A stretch of DNA of 50,047 bases from CAZIVO01 sp964542765 (GCA_964542765.1 CAZIVO010000012.1:1-50047), one strand, 5' to 3'. Counted from the first letter of the stretch, positions 16,359-25,803 are shown. Notes: generated by a model from the sequence alone, not told the origin. Numbers and translations: made by a program.

Positions 16359-17150
16359 TCAATTCCCAGCACCCTCTGTCGAGCGCAGTATACGAAATCC
16401 GAGGTGATCCCCGTCAGGAACCCACCACACCCCCGGCGGAACATTTGGGTCTTCCAGCACCCAATCGGCCTCAAATCCCAGCCGCGCCCCGGGGCCGATT
16501 GCGGCCGCTGGATCGGACCAGGAACCGCCTCGCAACACCTCTCTCTCGGGCTCATCGGGGGAAAATGGCCCCAGGCAATACTCCCAGAGATTCCCGAGCA
16601 TATCGTGAATTCCCAGGGCATTAGGCTCTTTCAGCCCCCCCTCATGAGCCTTCTGGTCGCTGTTTTCTTCGTGCCAGGAATAAACATCGAGCCCGCCCTC
16701 CGGCCGAGCCCCGCAGGCCAACTCCCACTCCTTTTCCGTGGGCAGGCGGTAGGCCCTTCCGGTGTTGAGGGAAAGCCATTCGCAATATTTCACGGCGGCA
16801 TTCCGGCTCATCCCCACAGCAGGTTGCTTGCCCAGACCCCAGTCACGATCAAAGGGGGTGATGTCATCGAGAGGCTTGGAGGGCTTGGCCACCGCGTCCA
16901 CGCCCGGCGGAACATTGCCCGCTTCCTCGAAATCACAGTAGGGCAAGTATTCGTCCCAGGTCACTTCGGTTCGAGCCATCCAAAAACGACCCTTCGGAAC
17001 CCATACCATTTCGAAGTGAATGTCCGTTCCCTTGATCGATTCCACGTAATCACCAAAGGGCCCGCCTTCTGCATCAGAAGCCGACTCACAACCTCCCAGC
17101 AAGGCCGCAAAAGCGACGACGGCGCAAGAGGGAACCGGACTAGACCGCAT
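16359..17150 (-). CDS. SUMF1/formylglycine-generating-enzyme-like lipoprotein
   Basis: 263 residues from the ATG at 17150, which gives a lipoprotein signal peptide with lipobox LLGGC. The rest is a SUMF1-type C-lectin fold: MVWVPKGRFWMARTEVTWDEYLPYC, PAVGMSRNAAVKYCEWLSL, YRLPTEKEWELACGA, NALGIHDMLGNLWEYCLG, LRGGSWSDP and a terminal HLGFRILRS. The catalytic cysteine pair of true formylglycine-generating enzymes, expected between RGGSW and GFR, is absent, so sulfatase activation is unlikely. A longer frame exists upstream but would lose the signal peptide. It precedes the MocA oxidoreductase gene. Confidence 0.88.
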   Translation of the reverse strand: MRSSPVPSCAVVAFAALLGGCESASDAEGGPFGDYVESIKGTDIHFEMVWVPKGRFWMARTEVTWDEYLPYCDFEEAGNVPPGVDAVAKPSKPLDDITPFDRDWGLGKQPAVGMSRNAAVKYCEWLSLNTGRAYRLPTEKEWELACGARPEGGLDVYSWHEENSDQKAHEGGLKEPNALGIHDMLGNLWEYCLGPFSPDEPEREVLRGGSWSDPAAAIGPGARLGFEADWVLEDPNVPPGVWWVPDGDHLGFRILRSTEGAGN

Positions 17151-17408
17151 GACATGGACTCTATTATCGCTACAAGCGGGTGTCCACCCACGCCCGGAAA
17201 GCTCCTCGGGGTCGCCCGCAGCAGGGGTCCGTCCGCCACAAAAACGCTTCACGCTCAGCGGATCTACACACGTCCTCACTACCCTTGCTCTGCAGAAAAA
17301 TCAGTGCGCTATCCCGGTGACATCACAATCCCGGCGAGTTCTACACGCAATCATCGCTCTTGGGCGGTATCAATACCTCCTCGATATCATGCTGAAGCCG
17401 TGTGACAG

Positions 17409-18365
17409 ATGACTGTTAGGGTTGCTCTGACAGAAACGATCAATGCCTTCGCGGACATGCCCGCGAACAGCGAAGATCTTCCGAATCTGGCCGGACACCT
17501 CGAAGATATCCGTCGGGCCAACATCAGCCACAACCTGGAGTTGATCGAGGAGGCTGCGCAACGCGGAGCCATGATCGTCGGTCTCGGAGAACTCTTCTCT
17601 GCGCCCTATTTCGCGCTGCACCGCGACCCCATGTGGCGCGTCCTCGCCGAAGATGCAACCAGTGGGCCGACCGCCACCGCCATCTGCACCGCCGCTCAAG
17701 AGTTCGGTCTGATCATCGTCGCACCAATCTACGAGCACGACGCGTCCAACGCTCAGCGCTTCAACACCACCCTCATCATCAGCGAATCGGGACAGATTCT
17801 GGGCAAACATCGCAAGGTACACATTCCCGAAGGGTCGAACGAAGAAGCTCTCTTCGATGAGCGTTTCTACTACCGAGAAAGCGATGGTGATCAAAACCAG
17901 AATGGGTCGAGCCTCATCTCGACCAACCCATGGTTCCCCGTGTTTCGCACAAGTCTCGCCAGAATCGGGATCGCCGCTTGTTATGACCGCCATTTCGAGG
18001 GTACGGTCTCGACCCTCGCCGCTGGTGGTGCCGAGTTGATCCTCGCCCCGTCCATCACCTTCGGCGCCAAATCCATGCGCCTGTGGGAACTCGAATTCCC
18101 GGTCGATGCTGCCCGTCACAACGTCTTCATCGGCGGCTCGAATCGCCGCGGTTCCGAACCGCCATGGAATCAGGAGTTCTTCGGCGGCAGCTATTTCGCC
18201 GGACCCAATGGTCGTATTGACAATATCAGTGACCATGACAATCTGATCATCGCCGACATCGACCTCGATTCCCTGAATCAGGAGGACCCCTCCGGGTGGA
18301 ACCTCCTCCGGGACCGTCGCCCGGAAGTTTATGGCGATGCCGACTCAAAGGGCCCGGAGGCGTGA
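17409..18365 (+). CDS. Carbon-nitrogen hydrolase (N-carbamoylputrescine amidase/beta-ureidopropionase type)
   Basis: A 318-residue nitrilase-superfamily enzyme that hydrolyses an amide or carbamoyl C-N bond. The Glu-Lys-Cys triad is in place: E61 in GLGELFSAPYF, K136 in LGKHRKVHIP and C191 in IGIAACYDRHFEGT. The FSAPYF and CYDRHF contexts resemble N-carbamoyl-amine hydrolases, but the substrate is not certain. It is soluble, with no signal peptide. It overlaps the aldo/keto reductase gene by four bases (GTGA), so the two are coupled. The gene diverges from the SUMF1 lipoprotein across about 258 bp with no visible gene. Confidence 0.9.
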   Translation: MTVRVALTETINAFADMPANSEDLPNLAGHLEDIRRANISHNLELIEEAAQRGAMIVGLGELFSAPYFALHRDPMWRVLAEDATSGPTATAICTAAQEFGLIIVAPIYEHDASNAQRFNTTLIISESGQILGKHRKVHIPEGSNEEALFDERFYYRESDGDQNQNGSSLISTNPWFPVFRTSLARIGIAACYDRHFEGTVSTLAAGGAELILAPSITFGAKSMRLWELEFPVDAARHNVFIGGSNRRGSEPPWNQEFFGGSYFAGPNGRIDNISDHDNLIIADIDLDSLNQEDPSGWNLLRDRRPEVYGDADSKGPEA

Positions 18366-19351
18366 GGGCGCGGGAGTTTGCAAGGACCGGCCGCGCTGTC
18401 AGCGAAGTCGGCTTGGGATGCTGGCAAATCGGTTGCCGCGACTGGCCGGACATCGATGAAACTGTGGCTCTGCGGATCTTGCATCGCGCATACGATGCGG
18501 GAATTCGCTTCTTTGATACCGCCGACATCTATGGCGATGGTCACAGCGAATCCTTGGTCGGAAAATTTCTGAGCGAGATTCACGACGAGCGACCCTTTGT
18601 CGCAACAAAGCTGGGTCAAGCCAGCGAGCCCGGTGGCGATGCCAATTATCGCCTGGACACCATGCGAGACCATGCGACCGGCTCACTACAAAGAATCGGA
18701 GGGGATGCCCTCGACCTGATCCAATTACATTGCATCCCGGTGGAACAACTCCGCTCCGGCGAAGTGTTCTCCCATCTGCAGACACTTCGTAGCGAGGGGC
18801 TCATCCTGTCCTACGGCGCCAGTGTCGAATCGATGGAAGAGGCCGAGCTCTGCCTGGCGGATCCCGAGATCAGCTCCCTTCAAATCATCTTCAACATCTT
18901 CCGGCAAAAACCGATCGACATCTTGTTCGAGCGAGCTCAGGAGAAAAATCTCTCCCTCATCATCCGCCTGCCCCTCGCCAGCGGATTGCTGGCCGGCAAG
19001 TTCACCAAGGAAACGGTCTTTGCCGAAGATGATCATCGCAACTTCAACCGCGACGGCCAGGCCTTCAATGTTGGCGAGACCTTCGCCGGACTCGCCTTCG
19101 AAAAAGGATTGGGCCTGGTCGAAGAACTCAGAGAGCTCTTGCCGGTGGATATGACCATGGCCCAGGCCGCCCAGCGCTGGATCCTCGACCACGAGGCGGT
19201 CACGACCATCATCACCGGCGCCTCGCGGCCCGAGCAGGCAGCCGAGAATGCTTCGGTCAGCGATCTCCCACCTCTGCCACCCTCTCTTCACGAGCGCCTG
19301 AGCCGCTTCTATCAGGGCCATGTCCAGCCCCACATTCGCGGACCGTACTGA
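18362..19351 (+). CDS. Aldo/keto reductase
   Basis: 329 residues from a GTG overlapping the previous stop. This start is preferred over an open extension upstream because the protein then begins directly with the first barrel strand (VRAREFARTGRAVSEVGLG). The AKR catalytic tetrad is D52 and Y57 (FFDTADIYGDGHSE), K83 (FVATKLG) and H123 (LIQLHC). NADPH-binding features near the C-terminus are TTIITGASRPEQAAEN. It reduces a carbonyl or oxidises an alcohol; the coupled C-N hydrolase suggests a shared substrate pathway, which I cannot name. No signal peptide. Confidence 0.92.
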   Translation: MRAREFARTGRAVSEVGLGCWQIGCRDWPDIDETVALRILHRAYDAGIRFFDTADIYGDGHSESLVGKFLSEIHDERPFVATKLGQASEPGGDANYRLDTMRDHATGSLQRIGGDALDLIQLHCIPVEQLRSGEVFSHLQTLRSEGLILSYGASVESMEEAELCLADPEISSLQIIFNIFRQKPIDILFERAQEKNLSLIIRLPLASGLLAGKFTKETVFAEDDHRNFNRDGQAFNVGETFAGLAFEKGLGLVEELRELLPVDMTMAQAAQRWILDHEAVTTIITGASRPEQAAENASVSDLPPLPPSLHERLSRFYQGHVQPHIRGPY

Positions 19352-19477
19352 CCGATTCGGGCGGGTGAGGGCTCTCGGAACTGCTCCGGGTCAACGCCAG
19401 CCATTGGGCGTGATGGACAAGCTGGTAGAATAAACCACCTCGCTACCCCCTCCCCTCTTTTGCGACCAGACCGACAG

Positions 19478-21286
19478 ATGCTGCGATACATCCTGGCCTC
19501 CCTCTCACTGCTCGGCCCCATCTCTGCAGAGCCGCTGCCGACATCTGTCGAAGCCCCCGGTTCATATGCGGCAGGGCCCTCCAAACTCATCAAGGCCTTC
19601 GACGCATGGATCAAGCTCTACCGCAGCGGCAAGATCAACATGCGCGATCCCCGAGATCGCTCAAAAAAATCCATGGGGATCAAGTTGGGCGTTCTGGGTG
19701 GCACCGTACTCGGCGCCGTGACCGCCGAACGTGAACTGCAGCTCTTGCTCGATGCGGCCGTGAAAGAAGGCTCGGCCGCTTCGATCATGCGCGTCCTCAA
19801 GATCGCCGGCACCGGTCTCGATCATCACAGCTACTCCTACGAACACGCCCCACTCATGGTCCGCAGCATGGGCGAACGCTCCATCAGGAGAGCTTCGAGT
19901 CCCGAAGCAAAAGACCAGATCCTCAAGGCAGCGCGCGGCGAATTCAAAGCCGATAGTGGACGTGACGCTCGCGATGCTGCGCAAGCGGCAGCCCTGCGCG
20001 CCCTGGGATGGCTGGACGAGCAGGCCTTCCGGCCCGCGCTCGAACAAGGGCTTCTATTGCCCGAGCCCTTTCTGCGGCTCGCGGCGGCCGATGGCCTGCG
20101 AGCCATGAAGAGCACCGCTTCGATCGAAGCCCTGGCCACAGCCCTCGGATCCGAAAAAGATGATGCCGCGATCATCGGCATCACGCTGGCGATGCAGAAT
20201 ATCGCCGAAGCTGGTCACGAGAGCATCGATGCCGTGCTGATGAACCGCAGCATCGAAGCCGTCACCGGCGCACTCGGGCGCTCCAGCTGGCGCGCCGACG
20301 TGACGTTGGTGAGTTTTCTGGAATCGTTTCGTGCCGCAGAAGCTGTCCCCGCGCTCATCGATCTTCTCGACCACTTCGTCAAGAAGCCGGATCTGATCAC
20401 GTCCGGGAAGTCCTCTGGCGTTCTGCGGATGCGTGTTTACGAGGCCCTCGTCTCGCTGAGCGGTGCCTTCTTCCCCAGGGATCGCACCGACCAGTGGCGC
20501 GAATGGTGGCAAAGCAACAAGGACAGCTTTCAGATCGCCACGCTCAAGAACCAAAAGAGCAAGGGGCCGGGCACCGTTGCCGAGGGGTTCTTCGGTATTC
20601 CGGTCAAGGGCACTCGAGTTGTCTTCATCATCGATATCTCCGGCAGCATGATCCAACCCTACTCCATGGGCCGCACCGTTGCCGGAGGTCGCAGGCCGAG
20701 CGGTGGCACCACCAGATTGGATATTGCCAAGAGAGAGCTTCTCAAGGCCATCGACACCCTGCCGACAGCGTCCAAGTTCAACATCGTTCTCTTCTCCGAA
20801 CGCATCAAGACATGGAACAGCAAGCTGGTCTCGGCAAGCGGCACGAACAAGAGGCGCAGCGCAACCTTCATCAAAAAGCTGCGGGCCGAAGGCAACACCA
20901 ACCTCTGGGGTGCGATGCAAGAAGGCCTGAAGATCAAGTCTCTGGTTTACGGAGACCGTTACGACAGCAACGTCGATGAAGTATTCATCCTCTCCGATGG
21001 CGCGCCCACGGTGGGGAACATCATCAACACCAAGGAGGTGCTGGACTCCATCAGCGAGACCAATCGCTTCTCCGGCGTGAGGATCAATACCGTCTTCATC
21101 GGAATGGACCCGGCCAGATCCGGGCAAAGGCGCCCAGGTCCGGGCGGGCCCGGGCAAAGGGGGCCTGGCCCGGGCGGGCCCATGCGAGGAGGGCCGAACC
21201 GCGGAATGCCGCCATCGGAGATGATGCAAAAAATCGCCGAGAACAACGGTGGTGAGTTCGTCCAGCCCAACTCGACCGGACGCTGA
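19478..21286 (+). CDS. Secreted HEAT-repeat/von Willebrand factor A protein
   Basis: 602 residues from the ATG at 19478 (signal peptide MLRYILASLSLLGPISAEP); a TTG 18 bases earlier is an alternative. Residues ~60-330 are HEAT-like helices (EPFLRLAAADGLRAMKSTAS and others), ending with a WREWWQSNKDSF segment. Residues ~378-560 are a VWA domain with the MIDAS DISGSM beginning at D386 and a later ILSDGAPTVG strand. VWA domains bind protein ligands through a metal. The tail (~560-585) is a Pro/Gly/Arg low-complexity stretch from GC-rich repeats (21116-21200), followed by a last helix MMQKIAENNGGEF. A structural or adhesion role outside the cytoplasm is likely, but partners are unknown. Confidence 0.85.
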   Translation: MLRYILASLSLLGPISAEPLPTSVEAPGSYAAGPSKLIKAFDAWIKLYRSGKINMRDPRDRSKKSMGIKLGVLGGTVLGAVTAERELQLLLDAAVKEGSAASIMRVLKIAGTGLDHHSYSYEHAPLMVRSMGERSIRRASSPEAKDQILKAARGEFKADSGRDARDAAQAAALRALGWLDEQAFRPALEQGLLLPEPFLRLAAADGLRAMKSTASIEALATALGSEKDDAAIIGITLAMQNIAEAGHESIDAVLMNRSIEAVTGALGRSSWRADVTLVSFLESFRAAEAVPALIDLLDHFVKKPDLITSGKSSGVLRMRVYEALVSLSGAFFPRDRTDQWREWWQSNKDSFQIATLKNQKSKGPGTVAEGFFGIPVKGTRVVFIIDISGSMIQPYSMGRTVAGGRRPSGGTTRLDIAKRELLKAIDTLPTASKFNIVLFSERIKTWNSKLVSASGTNKRRSATFIKKLRAEGNTNLWGAMQEGLKIKSLVYGDRYDSNVDEVFILSDGAPTVGNIINTKEVLDSISETNRFSGVRINTVFIGMDPARSGQRRPGPGGPGQRGPGPGGPMRGGPNRGMPPSEMMQKIAENNGGEFVQPNSTGR

Positions 21287-21335
21287 CGAAGCCTTCCGGG
21301 CGGACTGTCAAGATCTGCGGACTCGATTCTCGACG

Positions 21336-21347
21336 ATGCCCGGGCAT
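21336..21347. repeat. 12-bp perfect palindrome upstream of S9 peptidase gene
   Basis: ATGCCCGGGCAT lies about 80 bp before the S9 peptidase start. It could be an operator or chance in GC-rich DNA; there is no second copy close by. Confidence 0.25.
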
Positions 21348-21428
21348 GGACCCGTTTTGATCGCCTCCTTTGGATCGCGAGACAGGTGGGTATCTTGGGG
21401 TGCTCGTTCCTGACCCACCCGAATTGAA

Positions 21429-23486
21429 ATGAACCAAGCCTCCCTCCCCGCTCTCCTTTCCGTCTCTATCCTTCTGACCGCAGCGGCAACCTCCCAGCAA
21501 GAAGGTCTGTCACCGATCCAGGTGATGAAGCTCCGAAGTGTGCGTTGGGCTCATCCAACCCCCGACGGTGGGGCTGCCTTCGTCCGCAGTGAACCACGTC
21601 TCGCCGGAGAAGCCCCGGGCTCATCCCGTTCGCACCTGTATCACCTCCTCGACGGAAAAGAGCGCTTGCTGATCGGCGGCCAAAGCAGTGTCCGCGGCCT
21701 CTCGTGGGCACCGGGAATCGAGCAACTCACCCGTCTCGACCAAGGGCCGGGCGATGACTCCACACAACTTTGGACCGTGCCCACCGATGGCAGCAAGCCC
21801 GAACGCTTGAGCAAGATTCCCATGAGGATCCTGAGCTACAAGTGGCGCCCCGACGGAGTCGGGGTGGCCTACACCACCGTGGACGCCATCCCTCCGGATC
21901 GTGAAGACGCTCGGGCGATGGGTTTCAAGCAACACATCGTCGATGAGGAATTCTCACACATCAGTCTCTGGTGGTGGAAGCGCGCTACCGGCGAACTCCG
22001 CCGACTGACCGATGGGCGGACCGTGTTTTCTTACGAGTGGTCCCCGGATGGAAAGAGGCTCGCCGTTGGCATGGCGCCGCGCAATCTCGTCGACGACCAC
22101 TACATGTTCACGCGGTTGTATATTGTCGATCTCGATACGGGCGAAGCGACAGATCTCGGCCACCACCCGGGGAAGGTCGGTGACTACGCCTGGTCGCCGC
22201 GCGGCACCTCCTTGGCATACGTCACCTCGAACGATCAAAACGACCCCCACGCGGGCACCATCTACCTCCGCAAACTCAACTCGAACAAAAGCAAGGCCCT
22301 GACTTCGGGTCTCCGGGGCATGGCCCATCAACTCGAATGGGTGACGGACGAAAGCGGCCAGGAGAAGCTGCATGCCACCATCAGTCGCGGCGTACGCAGT
22401 TCGCTCGAGGAGATCGATAAAACCGGCAAGGGCAAGCACCGCACCGTGGCCCAGGCCCCCGGGTTAGCCTTTTCCTCCATCTTCGACCTGCGCGCTGATG
22501 GCGCCTGTCTGGCGATCGCCTCGACCGCAAAACATCCCCCGGAACTGGTCCGCCTCCACGGGTCGAGCGCCGAGCGCCTGACAAACTCGAACCCTTGGTT
22601 GGCCGACGTCGCGCTCGGACGCCAAACGACCGAGAGCTTCGAGGCCCGCGATGGCCTGGAAATCGAGGGGCTCTTGATGTTCCCGGTGGGTTACAAGGCA
22701 GGAAAACGTTACCCCATGGTGATCGTCGCTCACGGTGGTCCGGAGTCGCATTACTCCGAGGGATGGAACACCAGCTACTCACGCTGGGGACAACTGCTAT
22801 GCGCGCGCGGCTACTTCGCGTGGTACCCGAACTACCGGGCGAGCACAGGCTATGGCGTCGCCTTCGCCAAGGCCGACCATGGCGATCCCATGGGCCGGGA
22901 ATTCGAAGATCATCTCGACGCCATCGAATACTTCTCGGGCAAGGGGCTGATCGACACCAGTCGCATCGGCGTCGGCGGCGGATCCTATGGTGGCTATACC
23001 GCCGCCTGGGCTGCAACCCGTCACAGCGATCACTTCGCAGCCGCGGTCAGCTTCGTGCCCTTCGTGGATATCCGCACGAAGTGGTACACGTCCGACATTC
23101 CGTGGGAGTTTTATTACGTGCACTACCAGGAAAAGTGGCCGCACGAACAACCCGGCTTTCTCGAAGACCGCAGCCCGCTCACCTGGGCTCCTCATTGCCG
23201 GACGCCCCTGCTTCTGCTCGGCGGAACCAACGACACCCGCGTTCATCCGAGCCAGCCCTTCATGCTCTACCGAGCCGTCAAGTTCTCCACGGACACACCG
23301 GTTCGATATGTCCGGTATCCCGGCGAGGGCCACGGCAACCGGTTGAACGTCTATCAGTACGATTATGCCCGAAGGACCCTGCGCTGGTTCGACCACTATC
23401 TCGGCAAGGAGAGCCAACGGAGCGATTCACCGCCGCCGTTCGATCTCGACTATCTCGCGTGGCGGAACACTCAAAAAGATCGCTGA
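21429..23486 (+). CDS. Secreted S9 family (prolyl oligopeptidase) peptidase, copy 1
   Basis: A 685-residue protein with a signal peptide (residues 1-22, MNQASLPALLSVSILLTAAA). Residues ~30-380 form a beta-propeller with WSPDGK-type blades (YEWSPDGKRLAVG, YAWSPRGTSLAYV). Residues ~410-670 are an alpha/beta hydrolase: S519 in GVGGGSYGGYTAAW, the Asp in GGTNDTRVHPSQP and the His in YPGEGHGNR. The family cleaves short peptides, often dipeptidyl- or acylaminoacyl- type, with many members preferring proline. It is the same length as, and strikingly similar to, the S9 gene at 31276 (shared HGGPESH and GWNTSYSR). Confidence 0.93.
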   Translation: MNQASLPALLSVSILLTAAATSQQEGLSPIQVMKLRSVRWAHPTPDGGAAFVRSEPRLAGEAPGSSRSHLYHLLDGKERLLIGGQSSVRGLSWAPGIEQLTRLDQGPGDDSTQLWTVPTDGSKPERLSKIPMRILSYKWRPDGVGVAYTTVDAIPPDREDARAMGFKQHIVDEEFSHISLWWWKRATGELRRLTDGRTVFSYEWSPDGKRLAVGMAPRNLVDDHYMFTRLYIVDLDTGEATDLGHHPGKVGDYAWSPRGTSLAYVTSNDQNDPHAGTIYLRKLNSNKSKALTSGLRGMAHQLEWVTDESGQEKLHATISRGVRSSLEEIDKTGKGKHRTVAQAPGLAFSSIFDLRADGACLAIASTAKHPPELVRLHGSSAERLTNSNPWLADVALGRQTTESFEARDGLEIEGLLMFPVGYKAGKRYPMVIVAHGGPESHYSEGWNTSYSRWGQLLCARGYFAWYPNYRASTGYGVAFAKADHGDPMGREFEDHLDAIEYFSGKGLIDTSRIGVGGGSYGGYTAAWAATRHSDHFAAAVSFVPFVDIRTKWYTSDIPWEFYYVHYQEKWPHEQPGFLEDRSPLTWAPHCRTPLLLLGGTNDTRVHPSQPFMLYRAVKFSTDTPVRYVRYPGEGHGNRLNVYQYDYARRTLRWFDHYLGKESQRSDSPPPFDLDYLAWRNTQKDR

Positions 23487-23516
23487 TGCCGCAACGATGA
23501 GCGGGCCGCCACCCTT

Positions 23517-23840
23517 TCACTTGCGAGCCTTGCCGTGTTGATACTGGAGCAACCATGGTCCCAGCAAGGCCATGGCCCCGCCCGCCACCACCAGAAACCA
23601 GGCTGCGCGGCTCGATTCACGGATCACCTCTTCGGGTATTTCATTCATCCACAAGGCTGCCTTGGTTGTCTCGTCCTGAAAGATGAAGGTGATCTGGCCG
23701 ACCCACCGCCACAAGAAGAAGGTGTCCTGGGCTGACTCTCGCATGAAAAATGCAACTGCGACCTGCCCGTGCAAAAACAGGCCGGCGCCGAGAAAAATCC
23801 CGCCGAGCAGGACAACCCACCAACGAACGAGCCGGAGCAT
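23517..23840 (-). CDS. Small membrane protein, two predicted helices
   Basis: 107 residues from an ATG at 23840 preceded by a strong AGGAGG at good spacing, which decides the start over the longer open frame. Two hydrophobic segments: WWVVLLGGIFLGAGLFLHG near the N-terminus and AAWFLVVAGGAMALLGPWLL near the C-terminus, with a basic tail QYQHGKARK. The loop is acidic and aromatic. I do not recognise a family. It stands alone between the S9 gene (convergent, 30 bp away) and the divergent exchanger gene. Confidence 0.75.
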   Translation of the reverse strand: MLRLVRWWVVLLGGIFLGAGLFLHGQVAVAFFMRESAQDTFFLWRWVGQITFIFQDETTKAALWMNEIPEEVIRESSRAAWFLVVAGGAMALLGPWLLQYQHGKARK

Positions 23841-24068
23841 CTGGTTTCCTCCTGATCTGGACGAGGACCCGCAGCCCACCCCCTCGCGGCGCTGAAGATC
23901 TCTCGTCGATTCCGGGCTGCGATGGGATCGCCACCCGATCATCGAGTGAAGGTACACGTCTACGGGTGAGCCACCACCACGAACCTGCCATCTTCCCCAG
24001 CACGGTGGCCTCAAGTACATAATCGAAGCTGGAATCGAGGCCCGGCGCGGTCCTACGCTTGGCCATCA

Positions 24069-25016
24069 ATGTCCGATTGGCTGCAACTCCTCCTCGGCCT
24101 CGGCCTGCTCCTGGGTAGCGCTGAACTGGTCGTGCGGGGCTCGGCCTTCATCGCATTGGCCTCGGGCCTGCGGCCGATGGTGGTGGGTCTCACGGTCGTC
24201 GCCTTCGGCACATCAGCACCCGAGTTGGTCGTCAGCCTGGCCGGGGCCTTGAACCATGCTGATGGGATCGCCATCGGCACAGTCTTCGGTAGCAATATCG
24301 CCAACATCGGCCTGGTCCTGGGCTTCGCGGCGATGACCACCGCGATCAGCATCGATCCTGCCAGCTCCCGCTTCGAGCTGAGAGTCCTTCTGCTGGCGAC
24401 CCTCGCCACCCTTCTCCCCCTCCTGTTCGGATGGAAGGTCGGAACGCTCTGGGGCATCTCCTTCATCGGACTCCTGCTCATCTTCACCTGGCGATTGCTG
24501 AGCGAGCGATCCTCTGATTCCTCTGCAGGCGGAGCCGGAAAGGCAGGACCCCCTATCACCAAGGGCCGGGTAGCGGTCAACATCCTGTTGCTGCTGGCCG
24601 GGTTGACAGGGCTCTTCTTCGGCGGACGCTCGCTCATCAACACGGTCCATGACCTCGCCCAGACGATGGGTATGTCGAACACCGCCATCGCCGCCATCCT
24701 CCTGGCCTTCGGCACCAGTTTGCCGGAGCTGGTCACCTCTGTCGTCGCGGCCATGAGAAGGCAGCCGGAGATCGCGCTGGGCAATGTAATCGGCAGCAAT
24801 ATCTTCAATATCCTGCTCGTCCTCGGCTCGACGGCCTGTGTCTCACCCTTGAGCATCGGCTGGCGGGGCGAGGGTCTCCACGTCTTGTCGGGCTGTGCCC
24901 TGACTCTGGTCGTGCTGGGATGTCTTCGCCTGCGTGGGGGGATTCCCCGCACCATGGGCGTCTTCTTGTTGCTCTTCTATGCCGGGTACCTGACCGCCAC
25001 CGCCTGCTTGAAGTAA
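24069..25016 (+). CDS. Na+/Ca2+ (CaCA family, YrbG-like) cation exchanger
   Basis: A 315-residue integral membrane protein with about ten hydrophobic helices in two inverted halves. Both halves carry the alpha-repeat signature of the CaCA superfamily: VVAFGTSAPELVVSLAGA with GTVFGSNIANIGLVLG in the first half, and LLAFGTSLPELVTSVVAAM with GNVIGSNIFNILLVLG in the second. These exchange Ca2+ or another divalent cation for Na+ or H+. The HEAT protein gene starts 13 bp after it, so a transcript with the next genes is plausible. Confidence 0.93.
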   Translation: MSDWLQLLLGLGLLLGSAELVVRGSAFIALASGLRPMVVGLTVVAFGTSAPELVVSLAGALNHADGIAIGTVFGSNIANIGLVLGFAAMTTAISIDPASSRFELRVLLLATLATLLPLLFGWKVGTLWGISFIGLLLIFTWRLLSERSSDSSAGGAGKAGPPITKGRVAVNILLLLAGLTGLFFGGRSLINTVHDLAQTMGMSNTAIAAILLAFGTSLPELVTSVVAAMRRQPEIALGNVIGSNIFNILLVLGSTACVSPLSIGWRGEGLHVLSGCALTLVVLGCLRLRGGIPRTMGVFLLLFYAGYLTATACLK

Positions 25017-25029
25017 GATTCCGAGGATC

Positions 25030-25800
25030 ATGATCACTCCCCTCCTCAGCGCCATCTTGGTCCTCGCGCCACAAGGATCCGAAAAATTGCCGACGCCGGA
25101 AAAGCCCGGTGTCAAACCCAAGGAAGCCGTCCTCATCAAGGAATGGTCGGACAAGGAGGCGAAGGTAGCACTCGCTGAACACAAGACTGCCACCAAGGGG
25201 CGCAAGGTACCGCTGGCCACCCGGCTCAAGGCCATCGAGGCCCTGGCCACGGGCCGCAACAAGTTACTGGTCAAGCCGCTGGCCAAGGTTGTTCTCACCG
25301 ACACGGCCATCACCGTCGCCAAACTCGCAGCGGGTAGCCTGGGCCATCAACCCGTCAAGCAGGCGGCGCCTGTGCTTTTGAAGTTGCTGGCGGACAGCAA
25401 GATCAAGAAGACTCCCGCCGTACTCGCGGCGGTCATCGGGGCCTTCGGCAAGGCGGGGTATCGGGAACGCTACTGGGACAAGCTGAAGAACCTCTTCGAA
25501 AAGGATTTCTCGCCCGAGTGGGTTCCCGTCCAAAAAGCCTTGCTGCAATTGATCATCACCCACAAGGAGAAGCAGGCCTGGAAGATGTTGCTCAATCACA
25601 TCGACGAACCCGCGCCCGTCGACGTCGATGCCGCCAGCAATCCTCCCGCCTCCTACTGGGAGAAGCGGTGGAAGGCGTGGCGCCTGTGGCGCGATGATGT
25701 CAAGGAAGCCCTTTACGCCCTGACCGGACAGCGCTTCAGCAACGGCAAGGAGGCCAGAGCCTGGATCAGGGTCAACGGAGCCAAGCAAGGACTCAAGTGA
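25030..25800 (+). CDS. HEAT-repeat hypothetical protein
   Basis: A 256-residue, lysine-rich protein with a short hydrophobic N-terminus (MITPLLSAILVLAPQG), probably a signal peptide. Residues ~50-190 are helical repeats of HEAT/ARM type (for example PVKQAAPVLLKLLADSKIKK). The end, ALYALTGQRFSNGKEARAWI, resembles the short Trp-containing segments that close HEAT regions in other proteins here, including the VWA protein. No catalytic motif is visible. It sits between the exchanger and the nucleotidyltransferase with tiny gaps on both sides. Confidence 0.75.
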   Translation: MITPLLSAILVLAPQGSEKLPTPEKPGVKPKEAVLIKEWSDKEAKVALAEHKTATKGRKVPLATRLKAIEALATGRNKLLVKPLAKVVLTDTAITVAKLAAGSLGHQPVKQAAPVLLKLLADSKIKKTPAVLAAVIGAFGKAGYRERYWDKLKNLFEKDFSPEWVPVQKALLQLIITHKEKQAWKMLLNHIDEPAPVDVDAASNPPASYWEKRWKAWRLWRDDVKEALYALTGQRFSNGKEARAWIRVNGAKQGLK

Positions 25801-25803
25801 CGC

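Noticed and set aside
20054..21229. 391-codon minus-strand frame antisense to the VWA gene
   Set aside because: The VWA and HEAT domains are clear on the plus strand; this is a shadow frame.
21336..21347. Palindrome ATGCCCGGGCAT as a defined operator
   Set aside because: A single copy in GC-rich DNA with no regulator nearby is too weak; kept only as a low-confidence repeat.
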